Made by a program: the position numbers and the translations under genes. A stretch of 10,115 bases of DNA from an uncultured Pseudomonadales bacterium (lineage in GTDB: Bacteria; Pseudomonadota; Gammaproteobacteria; Pseudomonadales; Porticoccaceae). Location of the stretch: the NCBI GenBank assembly GCA_937998635.1, contig CALLDA010000118.1, forward strand, positions 1-10,115. Reading direction: 5' to 3'. Below the pieces are notes generated by a model. That model did not search any database and was not told where the DNA came from. It saw only the letters and a program-made list of their open reading frames with translations. This document shows, one piece after another, positions 6,710 through 10,115 of this stretch; position 1 is the first letter of the stretch, and each line of letters begins with the position of its first letter.

Positions 6710-8047
6710 ATGTTAAAGAGAAAAATAGTGAAGCCGGCTAAAACTCTGATGGGGATGTTAGTACTGCCCCTGACTTTTGGTGGCACTTCGGTATTAGCGG
6801 TCGATGTGCGAGAGGTCATTAGCCAAACCCTGGATAGTAATCCACTGGTGCTGGCGGAACTACGCCAGGCCAACGCACGGGAGCGTCAGGTCAGGCAAGC
6901 GCTGGCTGGGTATTACCCCACAGTGGATTTGGTAGCAGGTTTTGGTTTTCAGGAGCGGGATCCAACCGGAGCTACCTTTGCCAATGCCCCAGATCGAACC
7001 CGCAACGAACTGGAGCGGCGTGAAGCCCAGCTCAATATAAGGCAGCTGGTTTTTGATGGTTTTAACACCCAGAACGAACATCGCAACCAGCAGGCGCGTG
7101 AAGAGAGTGCCCGTCAGCGCGCTGTGTCAGTTGGTGAAGATGTGACGCTTGAAGTCGTCCGTGTTTTCACAGAAGTTTTGAAGCAAAAATCTATCCTGAG
7201 TTTGGCAGAAGACACTCTGGCTTTTCATGAGGAAATCTATGGCCGAATGAAAAAGCGTTTCGACTCTGGCGTCGGTAGCCGAGCCGATCTCGATCAAATT
7301 GCGGGGCGTTTAGCGCTAGCCAAAACTAATCATGCAGCCTCTTCAGCGAACTTGCGTGATGCCACTACTAACTATCAGCGCGTGGTGGGTGTCATGCCCA
7401 ACGAAAACGACCTGGATGTACCGGGATCTTATCGTAAATATATGCCTGCTAACCTTGACGAAGCGATAGCCAGGGCTGACGAAAACCATCCTGTAATGAA
7501 AGTGGCAAATGCCGATGTTGATGCGACCACCTTTCGATATGAACAGACCAAAAGTGCGTTTTACCCTAAATTCCACGTCGAGGTAGAACGTGACCTGAAT
7601 GACAATATCGACGGCATTGAACAACAGGTCGATGACCTCAAAGTCATGCTTCGTATGCGTTACAACCTATATCGCGGCAGGGCGGATCAGGCGCGTAGCC
7701 AGGAGTTTGCATTCCTCGTTGAGCAAGCCAAAGAAATACGCAACAACGCGAAGCGTCAAATAGAGCAAGAGCTGCGCTTGTCGTGGGTTGCACATGAAAC
7801 CCTAAAAGCCCAGATGCCGACTCTGGTGTCTCATGTCAAAGACTCGCAAGCGACTAAAGAAGCTTATTTGGATCAATTTGATCTTGGTCGACGAACCTTG
7901 CTCGATTTATTGAATACCGAGACTGAATCTATCGGCGCACAACAGTCCCTGATTGCTGCCCGATACGATGTCATCTTCAATGAATACCGCGTATTTCACG
8001 GTATGGGTGATTTGATGTACATGGTTGGGGCAAAGCTCTCAATCTAA
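6710..8047 (+). CDS. lapE: TolC-family outer-membrane channel of the T1SS (LapE-type)
   Basis: Outer-membrane trimeric channel/tunnel completing the type I secretion path, and in Lap systems the pore in which the adhesin's retention module lodges. 445 residues, normal for LapE/AggA-type TolC proteins. An N-terminal signal peptide is clear: basic MLKRKIVKPAK, a hydrophobic core, and a cleavage site after SVLA (Ala30), leaving a mature start at VDVREVI. The mature protein shows the two repeated halves of the outer-membrane efflux protein fold: long amphipathic helices (e.g. LAELRQANARERQVRQAL and later FLVEQAKEIRNNAKRQIEQE) with the characteristic C-terminal FDLGRRTLLDLLNTETE and AARYDVIFNEYRVF segments. 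Expression may be driven by its own promoter behind the Crp-like site, and it likely continues into the adhesin gene 69 bp downstream. The lap name rests on the neighbouring adhesin rather than on sequence that separates LapE from other TolC proteins. Confidence 0.95.
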   Translation: MLKRKIVKPAKTLMGMLVLPLTFGGTSVLAVDVREVISQTLDSNPLVLAELRQANARERQVRQALAGYYPTVDLVAGFGFQERDPTGATFANAPDRTRNELERREAQLNIRQLVFDGFNTQNEHRNQQAREESARQRAVSVGEDVTLEVVRVFTEVLKQKSILSLAEDTLAFHEEIYGRMKKRFDSGVGSRADLDQIAGRLALAKTNHAASSANLRDATTNYQRVVGVMPNENDLDVPGSYRKYMPANLDEAIARADENHPVMKVANADVDATTFRYEQTKSAFYPKFHVEVERDLNDNIDGIEQQVDDLKVMLRMRYNLYRGRADQARSQEFAFLVEQAKEIRNNAKRQIEQELRLSWVAHETLKAQMPTLVSHVKDSQATKEAYLDQFDLGRRTLLDLLNTETESIGAQQSLIAARYDVIFNEYRVFHGMGDLMYMVGAKLSI

Positions 8048-8060
8048 GTATTCAAGTAAG

Positions 8061-8084
8061 GCCGTATCGCTAAACTGGTATGGC
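8061..8084 (+). other. Hairpin in the channel-adhesin spacer
   Basis: GCCGTATC (8061-8068), an 8-nt loop, and GGTATGGC (8077-8084) can form eight pairs, two of them G-U. No T tract follows, so it is not an intrinsic terminator. It could mark an mRNA processing or stability site between the two genes; the stem is modest and may be chance. Confidence 0.25.
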
Positions 8085-8103
8085 ATGCGATATCTCGATT
8101 AAC

Positions 8104-8110
8104 GGAGGAG
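8104..8110 (+). promoter_or_regulatory. Strong ribosome-binding site of the adhesin gene
   Basis: GGAGGAG ends 6 nt before ATG 8117. It is one of the two strongest Shine-Dalgarno sequences in the window and fixes the adhesin start. Confidence 0.8.
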
Positions 8111-8116
8111 TTACCA

Positions 8117-10115
8117 ATGAACGATGAACTTAAGCAAGGAAGTCAAATACAAGCTGGTGAAGATGCTGGTGTCGTAGCGGTTCTAAAAATGGGATCCGGT
8201 ACGATCGTTGCGGTTTCTTCCGACGGTTCTATTCGAGAATTACAAATAGGCGATGCGATTTATGAAGGCGAGGTTGTCGAAGCGTCCGGTTCGGGCGTTG
8301 CGCTGCTAACACTTGCTGATGGCAGCGTGCATCAGCTGTCTTCCGGGGAAGCTGTGAGGGCCAGTACTGAAGCACTGGCTGCTTTGCCCGAACAGGAAAT
8401 TAGCGAGGGCTTGTTTGAAGAGCTGCTTGCAGCGCTAGAGGCTGGTGAAGATATTTCCGAGAAGCTTGGCAAAACCGCTGCTGGTGAAGATGGCGACGGC
8501 GGTGGTGCCGATGATGAAAGCGGTCAGGGTGCATTGTTCACTCGATCTATTGATGAGGTAAACCCAGAGACCGGTTTTGATCCAGACTTACCCCCACGTC
8601 CGCGAGTGGACCCAACGGCTGATACCGAAATTATTATCGAGGCGGTGGATAACAGCATTCCTAATCCGATTTTTGATGTGGTTCCGGAAAGTGGTGCTCT
8701 GATAGAGTCCGGTGAGGCCCATGAAGGAACAGTTCTAAGCAATGACATATTTGGTGCCGATGGTCGGGGTTCGCCGCCGGTGGTCGCCGTTAATGGTGAT
8801 GCTGCTAATGTTGGTGTTCCAATCGTAGGTTCTCTGGGCGGTACGTTAATTCTCAATGCCGATGGTTCCTACACTTATACGCCACCTGTTAGCATCGACC
8901 ACAGTGATGATATCGCTGATCATGAGGTTTTTAGCTATACCGTGCAAGATAGTACTGGTGATACAGCTACGACCACTGTGACCTTCAATATTGGTGATAC
9001 TGCCCCGGTACTGGTTTCAGACAGTGGTGATGTGGTGGAAGGCGCGACGCTTGACGTACTGGCTGTTGATGGTGTGTTAAGTAATGACGCCTCGGGTGCC
9101 GATGGTTACGACGCCGGTGGAGCCGTTGTCGGTGTAGTCAGTGGCAGTGATGACACGACGGATACTGAGAACGCTAATGTCGGTGTAGAGATTAATGGCA
9201 CCTATGGCAAGCTGACGCTGAACGCAGATGGTAGTTATACCTATGTCGCGACGGCCAATGCGATTGAGATGCCAGCGGAAGATATTTTTGTTTACACCGT
9301 TAAGGATGGCGATGGTGACCTGGAGTCAACGACGCTGACGATTAACCTGTCGGACGTGACAGGTGAGCCGACGGATACGACCGGTACGGTCTACGAATCA
9401 GGTCTGGCGGCGAGTGCGGATGTACCTGCAGACGGTACCGCAGAAGCCGGTGATGGTGAATTAATCCTCAATGGTGCACTGAGCGTCCAGGCAGGCTGGA
9501 CGGCGGTAGCGGACAGTGGCACTGCCACTTACGGCACCTGGAGTGTGGCGGCCGATGGTACGTTTAATTACACCCTGACCGACAATACCGATGATTTGGC
9601 CGGTGAGGAGACAGACAGCTTTAGTTACACCGCAGTGGATGCGAACGGCAACAGTGTGATCAACACGGTCACGATCAGCATTGTGGACGACGCCCCGGTA
9701 ATAAACTCAATACAGAATATGTCAGTGCCTAATACGGCAGGTGTATACAGCGGTGAATGGAATGTCGATATCGGCGCTGACGGCTTTAATGCCATCGATG
9801 ATGGGTCAAACGTAGATAGCGACGAGGGTATAAATGTTTCCCTGTTAAATACAGTCGATTTGGTTGATTCATCGAGCACCGAAGATCTTTTTGATGGTTC
9901 GGGTAATTACATCGGTGAGCTTTATACTGCATTGCTCGAAGATGGAGCTGTCTTTTTCACCTTGCAGGTGAACGCCGACGGAACCTACGACTTTAATTTG
10001 GTTACACCCAACCCCACAACGACTATAACAGAGGGTTTGCAGTTAACCGGCTCAGTGGGTGGTAACAGCGCTGATTTGTATGCAGAAGAAATTGCTGCGA
10101 AAAAGGGTTTTCCTG
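8117..10115 (+). CDS. LapA-like giant T1SS adhesin with retention module and LapG-type cleavage site, 3' end cut off
   Basis: Surface biofilm adhesin; 666 codons are visible and the frame is open at the right edge. Residues 1 to about 118 form a retention module (MNDELKQGSQIQAGEDAGVV, then beta-rich ADGSVHQLSSGEAV), with no Sec signal. TAAG at 120-123 is followed by an Asp/Gly-rich linker and LFTRSIDEVNPETGFD (140-155), the layout of proteins cut by LapG between the two alanines (here Ala121-Ala122). Then come four repeat units, each with an NADGSYTY-like strand: 247, 369, about 478 (variant AADGTFNY) and 619. Units are separated by TAPV/DDAPV hinges (295-298, 525-528). The first two resemble VCBS/cadherin-like domains and the fourth resembles the repeats of T1SS-secreted giant proteins. 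No cysteine occurs and Asp/Glu greatly exceed Lys/Arg, as usual for T1SS adhesins that fold in Ca2+ outside the cell. The RTX and secretion signal expected at the C-terminus lie beyond the window. It sits directly downstream of its likely exporter. Confidence 0.95.
   Translation, partial: MNDELKQGSQIQAGEDAGVVAVLKMGSGTIVAVSSDGSIRELQIGDAIYEGEVVEASGSGVALLTLADGSVHQLSSGEAVRASTEALAALPEQEISEGLFEELLAALEAGEDISEKLGKTAAGEDGDGGGADDESGQGALFTRSIDEVNPETGFDPDLPPRPRVDPTADTEIIIEAVDNSIPNPIFDVVPESGALIESGEAHEGTVLSNDIFGADGRGSPPVVAVNGDAANVGVPIVGSLGGTLILNADGSYTYTPPVSIDHSDDIADHEVFSYTVQDSTGDTATTTVTFNIGDTAPVLVSDSGDVVEGATLDVLAVDGVLSNDASGADGYDAGGAVVGVVSGSDDTTDTENANVGVEINGTYGKLTLNADGSYTYVATANAIEMPAEDIFVYTVKDGDGDLESTTLTINLSDVTGEPTDTTGTVYESGLAASADVPADGTAEAGDGELILNGALSVQAGWTAVADSGTATYGTWSVAADGTFNYTLTDNTDDLAGEETDSFSYTAVDANGNSVINTVTISIVDDAPVINSIQNMSVPNTAGVYSGEWNVDIGADGFNAIDDGSNVDSDEGINVSLLNTVDLVDSSSTEDLFDGSGNYIGELYTALLEDGAVFFTLQVNADGTYDFNLVTPNPTTTITEGLQLTGSVGGNSADLYAEEIAAKKGFP
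8474..8485 (+). other. Predicted LapG cleavage site TAAG in the adhesin
   Basis: Codons 120-123 encode Thr-Ala-Ala-Gly, right after the retention module and before a Gly/Asp-rich linker. In Pseudomonas fluorescens LapA the protease LapG cuts between the alanines of the equivalent motif. Motif and position are seen; cleavage is inferred. Confidence 0.8.
8855..9994 (+). repeat. Divergent domain repeats within the adhesin (NADGxY-type strands)
   Basis: The coding motif for NADGSYTY-like strands occurs at 8855, 9221, about 9548 (variant AADGTFNY) and 9971. Spacings are 122, 109 and 141 codons, so the units are domain repeats that have diverged strongly in DNA and length, not recent tandem copies. 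Confidence 0.75.

Noticed and set aside
8524..8856. 110-codon minus-strand frame in the adhesin gene
   Set aside because: Proline/serine-rich antisense product of the repetitive adhesin coding sequence; no independent support.
1..10115. CRISPR array, tRNA/rRNA genes, prophage or insertion-sequence genes
   Set aside because: I saw no regularly spaced repeats of CRISPR type, no tRNA-like cloverleaf, and no transposase or integrase motifs on either strand.

Overview
The window looks like chromosome of a free-living, probably marine, gammaproteobacterium of middling GC content. The evidence is a DusA-type tRNA-dihydrouridine synthase close to the enterobacterial/pseudomonad form, a Lap-type type I secretion system (T1SS), and a LapA-like adhesin with an N-terminal retention module. 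The genus cannot be fixed from the sequence alone.

Layout. The 5' end of dusA lies at 1-916 on the minus strand and runs off the left edge. A gap of about 320 bp (917-1236) holds a REP-like word, a possible 35-codon membrane microprotein and three degenerate 12-bp tandem repeats. It is followed by an NAD(P)-dependent aldehyde dehydrogenase on the plus strand, which probably starts at GTG 1237 behind a GGAGG sequence. A strong intrinsic terminator (2790-2820) closes that unit. A perfect TATAAT overlaps the left arm of the terminator and may start the next unit.

From 2842 to the right edge everything on the plus strand belongs to one system. It comprises a LapB-type ABC exporter with a degenerate C39 peptidase domain (2842-5019), a LapC/HlyD-type periplasmic adaptor overlapping it by 4 bp (5016-6416), a gap of 293 bp with a good Crp/Vfr-like site, a TolC/LapE-type outer-membrane channel (6710-8047), and the first 666 codons of a giant secreted adhesin (8117 to beyond 10115). 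The adhesin is open at the window edge.

How the parts work together. The exporter, adaptor and channel form a continuous path from cytosol to cell surface. The adhesin has a retention module of about 118 residues, then a TAAG di-alanine site (residues 120-123) followed by a Gly/Asp-rich linker, and then repeated Ig-like/VCBS-like domains. In the Pseudomonas fluorescens LapA system such a module plugs the TolC-like channel so the adhesin stays on the surface, and the periplasmic protease LapG cuts between the two alanines to release it when c-di-GMP is low. The sequence therefore predicts a regulated attach/release biofilm adhesin. No LapG or LapD homologue is in the window. The system type is known; the less ordinary details are the gene order, the terminator-promoter overlap, the Crp-like site inside the cluster and the possible small ORFs.
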